Below, in pieces: positions 40,076-50,133 of a DNA stretch of 64,000 bases. The translations under genes and the position numbers were made by a program. Origin of the DNA: Ruficoccus amylovorans (GTDB lineage Bacteria; Verrucomicrobiota; Verrucomicrobiia; Opitutales; Cerasicoccaceae). The stretch's first letter is position 1; the number at the start of each line of letters is the position of its first letter. Under the pieces are notes generated by a model, which saw only the letters and a program-made list of their open reading frames with translations, was not told where the DNA came from and ran no database searches. Where the stretch lies: positions 1-64,000 of the forward strand of contig NZ_JACHVB010000011.1 of the NCBI RefSeq assembly GCF_014230085.1, read 5' to 3'.

Positions 40076-41081
40076 AAGCCATGACCATAGCCTTGTCTCT
40101 CAATATCTGAAACCTCAGCGGTTCTCCCGACAGATAACGCTCCAACTCATCAACCATCGTCCGCCCCAACCGATGGCACTCCATCCCTTTGCTACCCGCA
40201 ATGTGGGGTGTGAGCCAGACATTCGGAAGCGTATAAAGTGGCGACTCGGGAGGCGGCGGCTCCGGCCAGGTCACATCAAGCATAGCGTAGAGGTCGGGAC
40301 GCTTATACAGGGCCGCAATTAGTCCTGGCTGATCGACAACCGCCCCGCGCGCAGTATTGATAAAAGTAGCCCCATGCGACATGGACATGAAAAGCTCATG
40401 GGTGAGCATACCTTCCGTCTCCTTGATCCAAGGGGTATGGCAACTAACCACATCTGAACGCTGAAACACTTCCTCCAAGGAGCACATATCAACACCAAGC
40501 GCTTTCGCCTCGGCAGACTCCACAAACGGGTCGTAAGCAATAACCTGTACATCATATTGGCTCAGTCTTTCGGCTATCATGCGTCCGACGGCACCTAGCG
40601 AAATCAACCCGATAACAGACTTATACATACCCGGAAGAACTAAACTATTACTTGCCGCAAAGCGTCTCGACGTCCGGGTTTCGGATGCGAGCCTCCATGC
40701 ATGCTTCGTCGCTAGAACAATCTGAGCCACGGTAAATTCACACACCGGAATCGCATTGGCACGGTAAGCACTGCTGACTGTGATATCTCGGTCCCAGAGT
40801 AAGTCCGTTGCGAAGCCGCGGATTGACCCAGCGCCGTAGAATATAGCTTTTAGTTGGGGAAACGTCCCAAGGAACACTTCATCGACCAGCGGCATGTCCC
40901 ACCCCGAAAAGATGACCTCAACCTGCTGACATATGCCAGGGTATTTCAACCAGTTCTCCATTGTCATCACGGGTTCCAAAACCTCTGCCAGTGAGGAAAT
41001 ATCGCGACGTTCCTCCGGCCCATAAATAAGATCGTAGGCATAGGGCCGAAGCAGGTAAACGGCTTTAGGTTTTTTATTCAT
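40074..41081 (-). CDS. D-2-hydroxyacid dehydrogenase (NAD-binding)
   Basis: This 335-residue protein has the family's two-domain layout. The NAD-binding Rossmann motif is degenerate (GLISLGAVGRMIAERL in place of GxGxxG). The substrate domain has the catalytic Arg in NTARGAVVDQPGLIAAL and Glu and His in WPEPPPPESPLYTLPNVWLTPHIAG. It reduces a 2-keto acid or oxidises a hydroxyacid; the substrate is not evident. It is last in the lacZ operon, 16 nt after the transporter gene. Confidence 0.88.
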   Translation of the reverse strand: MNKKPKAVYLLRPYAYDLIYGPEERRDISSLAEVLEPVMTMENWLKYPGICQQVEVIFSGWDMPLVDEVFLGTFPQLKAIFYGAGSIRGFATDLLWDRDITVSSAYRANAIPVCEFTVAQIVLATKHAWRLASETRTSRRFAASNSLVLPGMYKSVIGLISLGAVGRMIAERLSQYDVQVIAYDPFVESAEAKALGVDMCSLEEVFQRSDVVSCHTPWIKETEGMLTHELFMSMSHGATFINTARGAVVDQPGLIAALYKRPDLYAMLDVTWPEPPPPESPLYTLPNVWLTPHIAGSKGMECHRLGRTMVDELERYLSGEPLRFQILRDKAMVMA

Positions 41082-41097
41082 GATAAAAGGGTGTGGA

Positions 41098-42486
41098 TTA
41101 TTCCGGGGCGGAGTAACTGCCGGTGCCGCCCAATTCCGTGAATCGGCGATAGACATAAAATGCGACCAGTAGCGCGGATGCCGACAGGATCAATCCGGCT
41201 GTAAATGTATACCGGTAGACATTCCCTGAGAGATCGATGATCGTTCCGACCAGAGGCCCGATTCCCACCACACTCATCGAGGTAAAAATACCGGCAGCCG
41301 AAGCAAACTGGGCAAATTTCTCATGGGGGTACAGTCTCTGGCCAAGGGACGCTGAACTTGTAAAGAAGCAGCCGGAAAGCACTCCATGCGCGACCCATGC
41401 GACCAGGAAAGACTGTTGAGTATCGGCTAGCAACGAACCCCACAACGTGGCCAGCATATACCCGAACAGTGAAACCATGGCCACACGCAACGGGTGAAAA
41501 ACATCAACCAGCCAACCGATAAAGAAAGTGATCGACAGGGAAATCCCGTACGTCAACGCCAGAGCCTTGCCGTAAAGATCCATACTGATATCTAGACTTC
41601 GCGCATAAGGAAGGGCGAAAATGTTGACCGGGTAAAAGGAAATCGTGGCCAGTGTCATCATCACAAAGATGGACAGGTAGTAGGGATTGGTGAAACACTG
41701 GCGGCAGTACAACCTGACTTCGCTCCAGAAGTTCCCAATAATCCCACAGGTGCTTTTTTCTCGGGACGGCGGAGGAGGATATTCTCCCTCTTTGACCCTG
41801 AAACAGACCAGCATGAAAGAAGTCCCGTAGAAAACACCAACGACGATCAGGATCAGAGTAAAGTGCGAAGGAGCCTTGCCCATGATCCAGTAGTTGAAAA
41901 TCATCCCGTCGATCAGGCTGATGGCACGGAACATGCCGTAGAAACGCCCCAACAACTCCTTCGGGACGACATCGTTGATCAACCCGCCAAAAACCGCCTG
42001 CCCGGCGATGGTCGCAAACTCAAAGAAAGCCCAGAAAACGCTGAAACAGGCAACCGCGACCACCCACTCTTCCTGGTCCGGGAAATGTCCATGTACCCAA
42101 GATGCGATCAAAGGAGTCACCCCGATCCCTATCATCCCCAAGGCTGCCATCGGGGTGGTTATCAACAGGAAGGGAATGCGCCGTCCCCAGCGACCACGAT
42201 GCCGGTCGGACTTCACACTTATAATTGGCCCAAGAATTAATCCGATGGCGGCGGGAAAGGAACTAACGATCAGGCCGAATACTAGATTCGGAACCTCAAG
42301 GCTACTCAAGTACCACTGCGACAATGGCCCGACAGACCGATCCCGCATTGACCACGAAAAGTCTCCCAACAACAACCAGAAGAAAAGTATAGCTAATCCG
42401 CCCGAGGTATAAACAAGGGTCCCGACAGACCAAGTTCTCGTAGTCGTGCTTTGTTGAGGAGTCGATTTATTGTAAGGCGCGAGCAT
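41098..42486 (-). CDS. MFS-type sugar transporter
   Basis: This 462-residue protein is strongly hydrophobic with about 12 membrane helices, for example LVFGLIVSSFPAAIGLILGPI and FTAGLILSASALLVAFYVY. The loop RHRGRWGRRIPFLL is the cytoplasmic loop 2-3 signature of the sugar:cation (GPH) and MFS families. Its place between lacZ and the dehydrogenase suggests uptake of a galactoside or a breakdown product. A 57-nt gap separates it from the lacZ stop. Confidence 0.85.
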   Translation of the reverse strand: MLAPYNKSTPQQSTTTRTWSVGTLVYTSGGLAILFFWLLLGDFSWSMRDRSVGPLSQWYLSSLEVPNLVFGLIVSSFPAAIGLILGPIISVKSDRHRGRWGRRIPFLLITTPMAALGMIGIGVTPLIASWVHGHFPDQEEWVVAVACFSVFWAFFEFATIAGQAVFGGLINDVVPKELLGRFYGMFRAISLIDGMIFNYWIMGKAPSHFTLILIVVGVFYGTSFMLVCFRVKEGEYPPPPSREKSTCGIIGNFWSEVRLYCRQCFTNPYYLSIFVMMTLATISFYPVNIFALPYARSLDISMDLYGKALALTYGISLSITFFIGWLVDVFHPLRVAMVSLFGYMLATLWGSLLADTQQSFLVAWVAHGVLSGCFFTSSASLGQRLYPHEKFAQFASAAGIFTSMSVVGIGPLVGTIIDLSGNVYRYTFTAGLILSASALLVAFYVYRRFTELGGTGSYSAPE

Positions 42487-42543
42487 TATGTAAGTTGTTC
42501 GTCAAAAAAGTCGGCGTGGAATATACAGCTAGGTCAGATTGGC

Positions 42544-45500
42544 TCATCCGGCGCCCGCGCCGGCAGACAGTTCAAATTCAAAGCTATAGGTCCCCGGAAT
42601 CTTGCTCCGGTATGCTTCATGCACGGGCGACCCCCAACTGGTATCTCCTCCCACTCCCATCATCCAGCCATCCACGTGAACCGTCAGCGCATCTTCCTTA
42701 TTCAAAAATGCATCATGCGTGGCGTTTTCCATATTCTCATCCGTACAGGTCCAAACGCTCACGCCCAGTAAGGGTAATGCAGCGGCCTTCAGATGGAGAA
42801 GTCGATCTTCCCCTTGCTCAGGGTACAACTCCAGCCAGCGAATACCGGTGCGATGCCCATTCTCCTGAGGGCGCACGTACGGCGTCTGCCAATTCGCCAC
42901 AGACAACTCATGGATGCCGACCCGAGCCCCGCTGAGGCGATCGCAGTAGTTTTCCTGTGGCCCCCGCCCATACCACTTCGCGTGGCTAAAGCGCGAAACC
43001 AGAGGCAGCACCAGCCCAAAACGTGGAAGCTCTGGCGTTCCTTCACCCAGGCGAAGCTCACCGAAAATCCTCAAGATACCGTCATGAGAAAGTGAATACA
43101 CGAGAGCGATCGATGCGCCAGCCAGAGCAGGGTCCTCAAACAAAAACCTCACCCTGACAGATTCTGCGCCGGCAGCCTCTCCACGCTCGAACGCATGTAC
43201 CGTCATCCGATTCGCCGCCATCTTCCAAGCCCCCATTATTTCAGGCACCTCCCACCCGATATCGCTGTCGGTGGGCACACGCCAAAAACACGGTCTGATG
43301 GGTCCACGCAGATATTCCTTCCCCTGAAGCTTGATCGACGACATTTGGCCTGTCGCGGCATCAACGAGCACTTCAGCCCCCGCCGCGCAAAGCAGAACAT
43401 CTTGCTTCACCGGTTCCCATGTGTCGAAACGCAGGAGAGCAGGTGCCCATCGTCCATCGCCACAGTACGATGGGAGATGGAGGGGGATTTGCTCCCATGC
43501 GACACAATGACCGGCAGAAGCCCACGATGCCCCCTCGCGCAAGCGAAAGACCATCGTCAAAAAATATTCGGCCATTGGATCGTCAATGACTCCTGGCGAA
43601 ATATCGAGGGTAGCCCATACACTTTCCCCGGGCAGGGCCTCCAGACCAACAAGCCCTCCGTCAGCGACCGCGTATCCATTTTTCTCAATCACCCACTCCC
43701 CGGAGAAGGTCGAAAGAGGAAGAAAGCTGTAATGATTGCGTATCTGTACCCGCCCCTGCTGAAGATCGTCTGAACTTGAACGGAAGCTGATCGACTGAAG
43801 GACTTTTTTTGCCTCCCAATAATGCGGACGCGGATGCCGCTCGGCGCTTACCAGTCCTTTACAGCAAAAACGTCCGTCGTTCGGCTGATCACCAAAATCT
43901 CCGCCGTAGGCATGAAAAAGCCTGCCCGCCTCATCCTTCTTGAGCAGCGTCTGATCGGCCCATTCCCATATGAAGCCTCCCCACAACTCGGGATGCGCAT
44001 AGAAAATATCCCAGTAATCTTTAAAATTTCCCAGCGCATTGCCATGGGCGTGCGCGTACTCATTGGCAATAAAAGGCTTCCCCGAGGGATAGATGCCATG
44101 CTGCTCCGGACTACCAAGTTCGCCGTGCTCACCTTTTCGCACAGCTTTACCCGCCAAATGATCAAGCAGCCACTCTGTCGTCGGGTAGGTTTGACTGTCG
44201 ATGTCTCCCGCGAGATTCATATCCGCATACTGGATAAGCCGCCGCTCAGGATCGAGCCGGTGCGCCTCCTCACGCATTCGAAGAAACACCTTCCCGTAAC
44301 CGGCCTCATTACCCAGCGACCACATCACGACGCAAGGCTGGCCACGGTCCCGCACGACCATCCGGCGCAATCGCTCAACCGTCATCGGCTCCCACAGCAG
44401 ATCATCTCCCGGCAGTACACATTTATGATAACTCAGCCCGTGGCTTTCGACATTGGCCTCGTCCATCACCAGCAGACCGTGCCGATTGCACAGCCCGTAC
44501 CAACGCGGGTCGTTTGGATAATGCGATCCGCGCACGAAATTGAAGTTGGCCTGCTTGATCAGGTGGATGTCCCGCTCCATGTCCGCCGCTGAGACCACAT
44601 AGCCCGCTTCCGGGTTAGACTCGTGACGGTTGACGCCCTTGACTTTGATCGGGCGCCCGTTAATCGCAAGTTGCTGTCCAAGGACTTCAATACGGCGGAA
44701 TCCCACATCCATTCGCCTTGCCTCGATCACAATTCCCGATTCTTCATCTACCAGTTCAACCAGCGCGGAATACAAGTAAGGGATCTCATGGGACCAGAGC
44801 TTGGGATTTTGCAGCGTGACTTTTTTGCTAACGCCTTCATCGGCCTTAATCTTTTCGGCAATCACTGGAGCACCCCACGGCTCATTACCTTCCTCGTCGT
44901 GCAGGCATACGCGGATGAGCAAGGCAGCCATACTCTGGCCTAACCGCCTCAGGTTAAAATGCAGGGCAATGGACGCCTCCTCATAATCATCGGCCAATGC
45001 AACTTCGAGATGAAAGTCCCAAACCGTAACCGCTGGCGTACGGTATAAAAAGACATCGCGGAATATACCGCTGAGCCTCCACATGTCCTGATCCTCCAGA
45101 TACGATCCCGCGCAATAGCTGTATACTTCAACCGCTAATAGGTTTGAGCCGACATCAGGCGTGAGTAGGTATTCAGTAATATCGAATTCCGCCGGCGAGC
45201 GTGAATCCTGACTGTAGCCAACGAGGTGTCCGTTCACCCACACGTACATGGCAGCGCTCACTCCAGCAAAATGCAGCAGTACGCGCTCACCACTACCCTC
45301 AATCCAATCGTCAGGCACTTCAAACCACCGACGATAGGAGCCGACGGGATTTCGCTGCGTGTACGCAGTATAATGAGGAGGAGGCTCGCTCATGACCCGA
45401 GGCGGGTCCGGCTGAAATGGATAGCAATGATTCGAATAGATGGGCACGCCATAGCCATGCATCTGCCAACACGCAGGTACTCTCAGACGCTGCCACGATT

Positions 45501-45798
45501 GAGCGTCAAAGTCTGGCCGGTAAAAATGCGCCGGTCTGGACGAAGGTTCTGGTGACCAGCAGAAAGACCAGGCGTCCTCGCTGTTGAGCGACTTCAGCCA
45601 AGGGGAGTGGTCATAAGTGCTCGCCCAACCCGATTCCGTATCGGGAGTTGGCCACGAGGTGTTTCGGGGAGGCAGTTTTTTGATCCCGGTTACCAGAGGA
45701 TTCTCAATCTCAGGGAGCCCCTTAAGCGAGTCATTGACCGCAGGGTGAGTCCTTGCAGAGCTTTCTGAAATACTCGAATCCCGAAGTAATGCTTTCAT
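42544..45798 (-). CDS. lacZ: beta-galactosidase, glycoside hydrolase family 2
   Basis: This 1084-residue protein has the full GH2 LacZ length and domain order: jelly roll sugar-binding domain, immunoglobulin-like domain, TIM barrel, second immunoglobulin-like domain and bgal_small. Acid/base Glu498 lies in WSLGNEAGYG, and nucleophile Glu580 in NEYAHAHGNALG; DEANVESHG is also present. It has no signal peptide, so it acts in the cytoplasm on imported beta-galactosides. It is the second gene of the operon after a 61-residue secreted-like fragment, with an ATGA overlap. Confidence 0.95.
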   Translation of the reverse strand: MKALLRDSSISESSARTHPAVNDSLKGLPEIENPLVTGIKKLPPRNTSWPTPDTESGWASTYDHSPWLKSLNSEDAWSFCWSPEPSSRPAHFYRPDFDAQSWQRLRVPACWQMHGYGVPIYSNHCYPFQPDPPRVMSEPPPHYTAYTQRNPVGSYRRWFEVPDDWIEGSGERVLLHFAGVSAAMYVWVNGHLVGYSQDSRSPAEFDITEYLLTPDVGSNLLAVEVYSYCAGSYLEDQDMWRLSGIFRDVFLYRTPAVTVWDFHLEVALADDYEEASIALHFNLRRLGQSMAALLIRVCLHDEEGNEPWGAPVIAEKIKADEGVSKKVTLQNPKLWSHEIPYLYSALVELVDEESGIVIEARRMDVGFRRIEVLGQQLAINGRPIKVKGVNRHESNPEAGYVVSAADMERDIHLIKQANFNFVRGSHYPNDPRWYGLCNRHGLLVMDEANVESHGLSYHKCVLPGDDLLWEPMTVERLRRMVVRDRGQPCVVMWSLGNEAGYGKVFLRMREEAHRLDPERRLIQYADMNLAGDIDSQTYPTTEWLLDHLAGKAVRKGEHGELGSPEQHGIYPSGKPFIANEYAHAHGNALGNFKDYWDIFYAHPELWGGFIWEWADQTLLKKDEAGRLFHAYGGDFGDQPNDGRFCCKGLVSAERHPRPHYWEAKKVLQSISFRSSSDDLQQGRVQIRNHYSFLPLSTFSGEWVIEKNGYAVADGGLVGLEALPGESVWATLDISPGVIDDPMAEYFLTMVFRLREGASWASAGHCVAWEQIPLHLPSYCGDGRWAPALLRFDTWEPVKQDVLLCAAGAEVLVDAATGQMSSIKLQGKEYLRGPIRPCFWRVPTDSDIGWEVPEIMGAWKMAANRMTVHAFERGEAAGAESVRVRFLFEDPALAGASIALVYSLSHDGILRIFGELRLGEGTPELPRFGLVLPLVSRFSHAKWYGRGPQENYCDRLSGARVGIHELSVANWQTPYVRPQENGHRTGIRWLELYPEQGEDRLLHLKAAALPLLGVSVWTCTDENMENATHDAFLNKEDALTVHVDGWMMGVGGDTSWGSPVHEAYRSKIPGTYSFEFELSAGAGAG

Positions 45799-45980
45799 TG
45801 GAGAGCAACTCCGGTTGATGCATCAAAATCCTGAAATAGAAAACTCGACCAGCCCTTTCCGTAATCGAATTCCTGCCGCAAGCATTCCACCTTTTGGCTG
45901 CATTGGGGGGTATTGGACGATGCAACGAGTATGCAAAGGCACGCTAACACGCCAAATAAACATTCAGAATGACTTTTCAT
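45795..45980 (-). CDS. short signal-peptide protein, possible gene remnant, before lacZ
   Basis: This 61-residue protein has a clear signal peptide (MKSHSECLFGVLACLCILVASSNTPQ), followed by SQKVECLRQEFDYGKGWSSFLFQDFDASTGVALQ. The mature part is far too short for a carbohydrate-active domain, so it could be the front of a truncated secreted enzyme. Its stop overlaps the lacZ ATG by four bases, giving translational coupling. A role in lacZ expression is plausible. Confidence 0.5.
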   Translation of the reverse strand: MKSHSECLFGVLACLCILVASSNTPQCSQKVECLRQEFDYGKGWSSFLFQDFDASTGVALQ

Positions 45981-46054
45981 GCTCACACGATTAATCTTAA
46001 TGGAGGTTATAACGCTACTTCGCCGGAATTTAGGGGCACTGTCGATAGACGTTA

Positions 46055-46070
46055 AATCGTACATACGAAT
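46055..46070. promoter_or_regulatory. palindromic operator upstream of the lacZ operon
   Basis: AATCGTACATACGAAT is an inverted repeat (AATCGTA-CA-TACGAAT with one mismatch). It is nearly identical to the site at 50134-50149 in front of the LacI-type regulator gene. It lies 75 nt before the first ATG of the lacZ operon, a usual operator position. Confidence 0.8.
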
Positions 46071-46170
46071 CCAAATTGATTACAGCGCTACCCTCCGTCA
46101 GAATCCTGAGATCCAATCGCAACTTTGCCTAACCATACCATACAATAAATATGGTATGATCATTAGCTAT

Positions 46171-46857
46171 TTAATTGCGATCATGAGCCAAAATACGGAA
46201 ATTTCTTATTTTTAGGTGGCTGTTAAAAGTGCGAATCCCAAACCATCCGGATTTCAAGAAATCAGGATCATAGAAATCAAAAATCACGTCCCCATCTCTA
46301 ATATAACGGACTTTTCCATCTATAGCTTCCAGGCGAATATGATAAACCTTTTCAGACATCAGAAGATACTCATCGGATCCCAAATCATGCTCTGGCAAAA
46401 GGGGTTTTTCACCATTTCCCGAGTAGCGGCGAAAACGGGTTGTTGTATTATCATTCCCACCGTACCCAACGTAGTACGTTTGCAATATATTATATGTTTT
46501 AAAATCGCCTGTCCTGCCATGATTTTCAAAGAATAAATCGTTGGGATGACGTGGGTCACTGGCCATCCAGAAACAATTTAAATCTGACAATCGGTCATAA
46601 TCACCTCCGGCGTCAATTACCTCAGCATCGTATGTAATAACAACCGGGGCGTTCAATCGGTATCGAAACCATACAGTACATCCTTCTTTATCTTTGATTT
46701 CTAAGCAGCCATCTCCTGATATGATGTCTCCGTCCCCCGCTTGCTCGATGACCCAATTATTCAATCCTCCTTCGAAGCTATCGCCCCATTTGCATTCTCC
46801 GAAACTCACAACACACGTACTCATGGCAATAAAAACCAAACTAAATAAACGTAGCAT
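46171..46857 (-). CDS. secreted DUF6250-domain protein
   Basis: This 228-residue protein has a signal peptide (MLRLFSLVFIAMSTCVVSFG), then a concanavalin-like beta-sandwich. The family text is KWGDSFEGGLNNWVIEQ, LNCFWMASDPRHPNDLFF, TYYVGYGGNDNTTTRFRRYSG and FRNFRI-like ending (HLKIRNFRILAHD). This matches the DUF6250 family of polysaccharide-associated secreted proteins. It probably binds or processes an extracellular glycan, which fits the neighbouring galactosidase operon. It runs on the same strand but is separated from it by 190 nt. Confidence 0.85.
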   Translation of the reverse strand: MLRLFSLVFIAMSTCVVSFGECKWGDSFEGGLNNWVIEQAGDGDIISGDGCLEIKDKEGCTVWFRYRLNAPVVITYDAEVIDAGGDYDRLSDLNCFWMASDPRHPNDLFFENHGRTGDFKTYNILQTYYVGYGGNDNTTTRFRRYSGNGEKPLLPEHDLGSDEYLLMSEKVYHIRLEAIDGKVRYIRDGDVIFDFYDPDFLKSGWFGIRTFNSHLKIRNFRILAHDRN

Positions 46858-47012
46858 ATTTAAAATGCATTAAAATTCACAACGGAATCACCACCAACAC
46901 CAACGAATAACATCATCCCAACCTCAAGGTCGAGATATTCCTATTAGCACCATTTGGTTGCGCACAAACAGCACGCAACCAAACGGCGTTATTACCCTAA
47001 AACCAGTATCTC

Positions 47013-47852
47013 TTACGACTTGCGTTTCACCCGTACTGCTAGAGTCAAAATCAATGCAACACTGAGAAAAATAGCCATTGCACCTGCGGGTTCGGGGATC
47101 GGTGAAACCGAAACATCGCTTAGAATAAACACCGAATCATTTGCAAACGCTTGCTGATTAAATCCAAGTAAGAACGTATCGAAATCGTAGGTAACAGGAT
47201 CGATATCGGTTCCAGAAAAACTGACGCCTGCATATGCAATTGTATACGACAACCCGTTGGATGTCCTTGTCAAAGTAAGGGAAAAATCATACGTGGAGCT
47301 TGTTGAAATTGTACCACTGGGGTAATTCACAGAATCAATGGTAGTCGCCCCAAAAAGAAGACCAGAGTAGCCGGAATCTGAACTACGCTCTTGAAAATTA
47401 ATGCTCATATCGCTCACAGCTCCAATAGGCCCTTGGGTTACAAAGCCAGAATAGTTTTTAAACAAGTTACCCGTAGACGGCCCCCATGTGGTAGCGTCCG
47501 AGGTCAATTGCTTGCCGCCGGAATTATAAAGGCCTGAGTAGAGGGTATTGCCCCATCCTCCGCCAGGGAAAGAAACACTTGGGGTCGTAAGTGAAAAGCT
47601 CAAGGTAACACTATCGCCTGTATTCTGGAGTGAGACTTCAGGAAAGTAAGCTACAACTCCTGAATATACTGTCTGGCGAGTCGGAAAATTTATCTCCAAG
47701 CTTCCAGACGATTCGCTAACTGAGCTGTCGCTTGTATCGCTCCCGGAGACCCAATACCAGCCGCCATCTAGAATCGTTGCTCCATTGGCTGCTGTTGCAA
47801 TGACAACGGATAAAACGATAACGTTCACTAATTTAATATTCATAATGCTCAT
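47013..47852 (-). CDS. PEP-CTERM secreted protein
   Basis: This 279-residue protein has a signal peptide (VIVLSVVIATAANGAT), a beta-rich body of Ser, Thr and Gly, and the sorting tail SPIPEPAGAMAIFLSVALILTLAVRVKRKS: the PEP motif, a membrane helix and a basic end. Such proteins are exported and processed by exosortase. The ligand or function is unknown. ATG 47843 (MNIKLV) is an alternative start. Confidence 0.92.
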   Translation of the reverse strand: MSIMNIKLVNVIVLSVVIATAANGATILDGGWYWVSGSDTSDSSVSESSGSLEINFPTRQTVYSGVVAYFPEVSLQNTGDSVTLSFSLTTPSVSFPGGGWGNTLYSGLYNSGGKQLTSDATTWGPSTGNLFKNYSGFVTQGPIGAVSDMSINFQERSSDSGYSGLLFGATTIDSVNYPSGTISTSSTYDFSLTLTRTSNGLSYTIAYAGVSFSGTDIDPVTYDFDTFLLGFNQQAFANDSVFILSDVSVSPIPEPAGAMAIFLSVALILTLAVRVKRKS

Positions 47853-47915
47853 AGTCTTAGGGTTTTTGTTGTTTTATATATTTTCTACCACAAATAGTTT
47901 ATCAAAAAAATACAC

Positions 47916-48641
47916 TCAATATGATGAGTAATAATTTTCATTTAATACCTCACCAGGCCTAAAAGAATCCACATGGCCATCAATAAAGACAGCATTACAT
48001 GATCCATTGTGACGGTATCTAAAATATCCATAATTTGAACTATCATCGACATCCGGATCTGCTTTGGGAGATAATATACCTTTAGGGTCTGGCGGAGGCG
48101 GATTTCTTTTCCACCTAAATGCATAAGAAGAGCTACCTGACCACTGCGGAACCTGTCCGCTGTCGGCAAAGAAAATGACATTCTGTGGACTTGTTATCGC
48201 ATTTAAAAGAGGAGGCGAAGAATCCTCAGGACCAGCCACCAAGGTATTGTTTATACAGTATGTAAACCTCAAATAGTATGTCGGTTTTTTTACATCCAGC
48301 GTCCGCTCCGGACATATAAACACCTCGCACTCTTTGGTAGATCCTTGGCTTTTATTAAAGCCGACGTATGGCATCAGTAGCCAATTCCACCCCATGGACT
48401 GGTTGTCTCCACTGCGATAAGGAAACATTTTTCCACCGTTGTCCTGCACATAAAGCAGCCCTGCGGCACCAAGTTGGCGAAGATTGCTGCTACATCCAGC
48501 CATGCGAGCATTTGATATAATCCCCGATATTGCTGGAATGGCAATTGCCGTAAGGACAACAATCACTGCGACCGCAACAATGAATTCCGTCAGAGTAAAA
48601 CCCCGCTTGCCCGTCGCAAAGTGTCTTTTGGCGGTTTTCAT
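47916..48641 (-). CDS. prepilin-like secreted protein
   Basis: This 241-residue protein has the type II prepilin leader with cleavage in RG/FTLTEFIVAVAVIVVL (G14-F15, Glu at mature position 5) and a long alpha-helical stem. Its C-terminal globular region ends with NAVFIDGHVDSF, the H-X9-DG motif common in Verrucomicrobiota and Planctomycetes. It is probably a minor pseudopilin or surface protein. The ATG at 48641 is chosen over a TTG at 48656. Confidence 0.87.
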   Translation of the reverse strand: MKTAKRHFATGKRGFTLTEFIVAVAVIVVLTAIAIPAISGIISNARMAGCSSNLRQLGAAGLLYVQDNGGKMFPYRSGDNQSMGWNWLLMPYVGFNKSQGSTKECEVFICPERTLDVKKPTYYLRFTYCINNTLVAGPEDSSPPLLNAITSPQNVIFFADSGQVPQWSGSSSYAFRWKRNPPPPDPKGILSPKADPDVDDSSNYGYFRYRHNGSCNAVFIDGHVDSFRPGEVLNENYYSSY

Positions 48642-48652
48642 TATTTTCAAAC

Positions 48653-49951
48653 TCAATTTTGACTGAATTGTTCTTCCCTCTGAGCAACAACCTTGAGGGG
48701 AGGAGGAGACATCCCCGCTAACTTATAAAGAGATTCCCGCACTCCCCGTGCGGCATGAACCGCATTCATGCCTCCCTGGCCAGGAAAATTCGAGGTACGC
48801 CAAAACAGGTCATTTGGACTAATCCGATAACCACTCAATCGCCTGTGGAATGCACCGTCGGAACTACGATATTTCTCCAACTCTCGGGAGGCTACATTGA
48901 TAACAGTTACAATCTCTTCGTCACTTAGCGGCTCACCCGTCTCCTTTACCAAGGCGGACAGCATCTCGGTTGCGTTAAAAATAAATAGTATCTGATCAGT
49001 CTCCAAGTCTCCATTGAACCACCCTAAGGCAGAAGCTCTTAACTCTTTGGCTCGTGGAATGGGTTGCTTTAGCTTATTACAAAAGGCTATAAGCTTAAAC
49101 GATCCGGAAATACGCACATTGTATGAACCGACACCAATCAAACCTGTAAGCGGATCCTGACGATCACGGACGTTTTCCAACGCCAGTTCTATTAGTGCGT
49201 CCCTAGTGGATGGCTCCAGGGTTTGGATTAAGCTTGCTTGCGAACTCAACGCATCCAGAGCCTTCCACGAGTTGTCCCAAGGTAGCTCATTCAACCATAG
49301 TTGAAAGGCCTCCCTGCTTTCGAGGAAACCTGGGATATTGGCTTGTTTGCTAGTTTTTCTGTTGGACGATTGCGAGGCTTCCTTGGCATCATCTGAGCCA
49401 TTGGAATTCAACTGATCGACCGAGTTATTCGCCTGCGGTTCCCCTTCGGTGTTCCTGCTTTTGTCACCAGGCAGAGGATAGAGCGGCTCCGCCTTAAGTA
49501 TGCGTAGCGCATGTAGAGAAAACATGAGCGCACGCCCCATAACACGGGGATTGTCTTTCATCTGAGGGTAAAATGGGTCCGAAAAGTACCCAGTCTCCGG
49601 ATCTTGCCGCACTTGAAAGAACTGAATGATTTTGGCCCTCTGCTCCTCAGTCAATACGGAGAGCTGGCCGCAATTATCTAGGAAAAATACAGCCTGAAAG
49701 GTAGACTGGATGTCTGGCTCATAGGGCTGATCTTCGGTGCCGTCTTTAAGGCTCTCAGCCTGATAGAATCCACCTGTTTCCTCGTCATAAAGATGCAGTA
49801 TCCAAGGAACCGTGTCCGCGTAAATTGCATCCAACCGGGCCATCGATCCCTTGACAGATTCGGACGCGGAAGATGCTAACGCCTTACCAGCGAGTAAACA
49901 GGCTATTACAATCAGGCTGGGAGATATTAAGCGTTTGATATGTTTTCTCAT
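48653..49951 (-). CDS. secreted helical protein of unknown function
   Basis: This 432-residue protein starts at MRKHIKRLISPSLIVIACLLAGKALA, a signal peptide. The mature part is rich in helix pairs with Tyr and Trp (YADTVPWILHLYDEETGGFYQAES, IIQFFQVRQDPETGYFSDPFYPQ, LENVRDRQDPLTGLIG), which suggests an alpha/alpha-toroid of repeats. A Gln/Asn/Ser-rich linker sits near residue 170-215. I cannot name the family. It overlaps the prepilin-like gene closely and may be co-transcribed. Confidence 0.7.
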   Translation of the reverse strand: MRKHIKRLISPSLIVIACLLAGKALASSASESVKGSMARLDAIYADTVPWILHLYDEETGGFYQAESLKDGTEDQPYEPDIQSTFQAVFFLDNCGQLSVLTEEQRAKIIQFFQVRQDPETGYFSDPFYPQMKDNPRVMGRALMFSLHALRILKAEPLYPLPGDKSRNTEGEPQANNSVDQLNSNGSDDAKEASQSSNRKTSKQANIPGFLESREAFQLWLNELPWDNSWKALDALSSQASLIQTLEPSTRDALIELALENVRDRQDPLTGLIGVGSYNVRISGSFKLIAFCNKLKQPIPRAKELRASALGWFNGDLETDQILFIFNATEMLSALVKETGEPLSDEEIVTVINVASRELEKYRSSDGAFHRRLSGYRISPNDLFWRTSNFPGQGGMNAVHAARGVRESLYKLAGMSPPPLKVVAQREEQFSQN

Positions 49952-50133
49952 TGGAGTGGGGTCGGTTGATGTATTACCGCACGGCCCTGTTGACTGCGCA
50001 TACAAGCAGTTGCAGGTCGTAGAATATCATGTATTTGCCCAAAAGGCCGGCTAGGTATATGTTCAAGCAATGGGGTTATTGGTGATTACTACGCCATTAA
50101 GCCTAGTTCTTCGCAAATTGTCGAGTGACTCAG

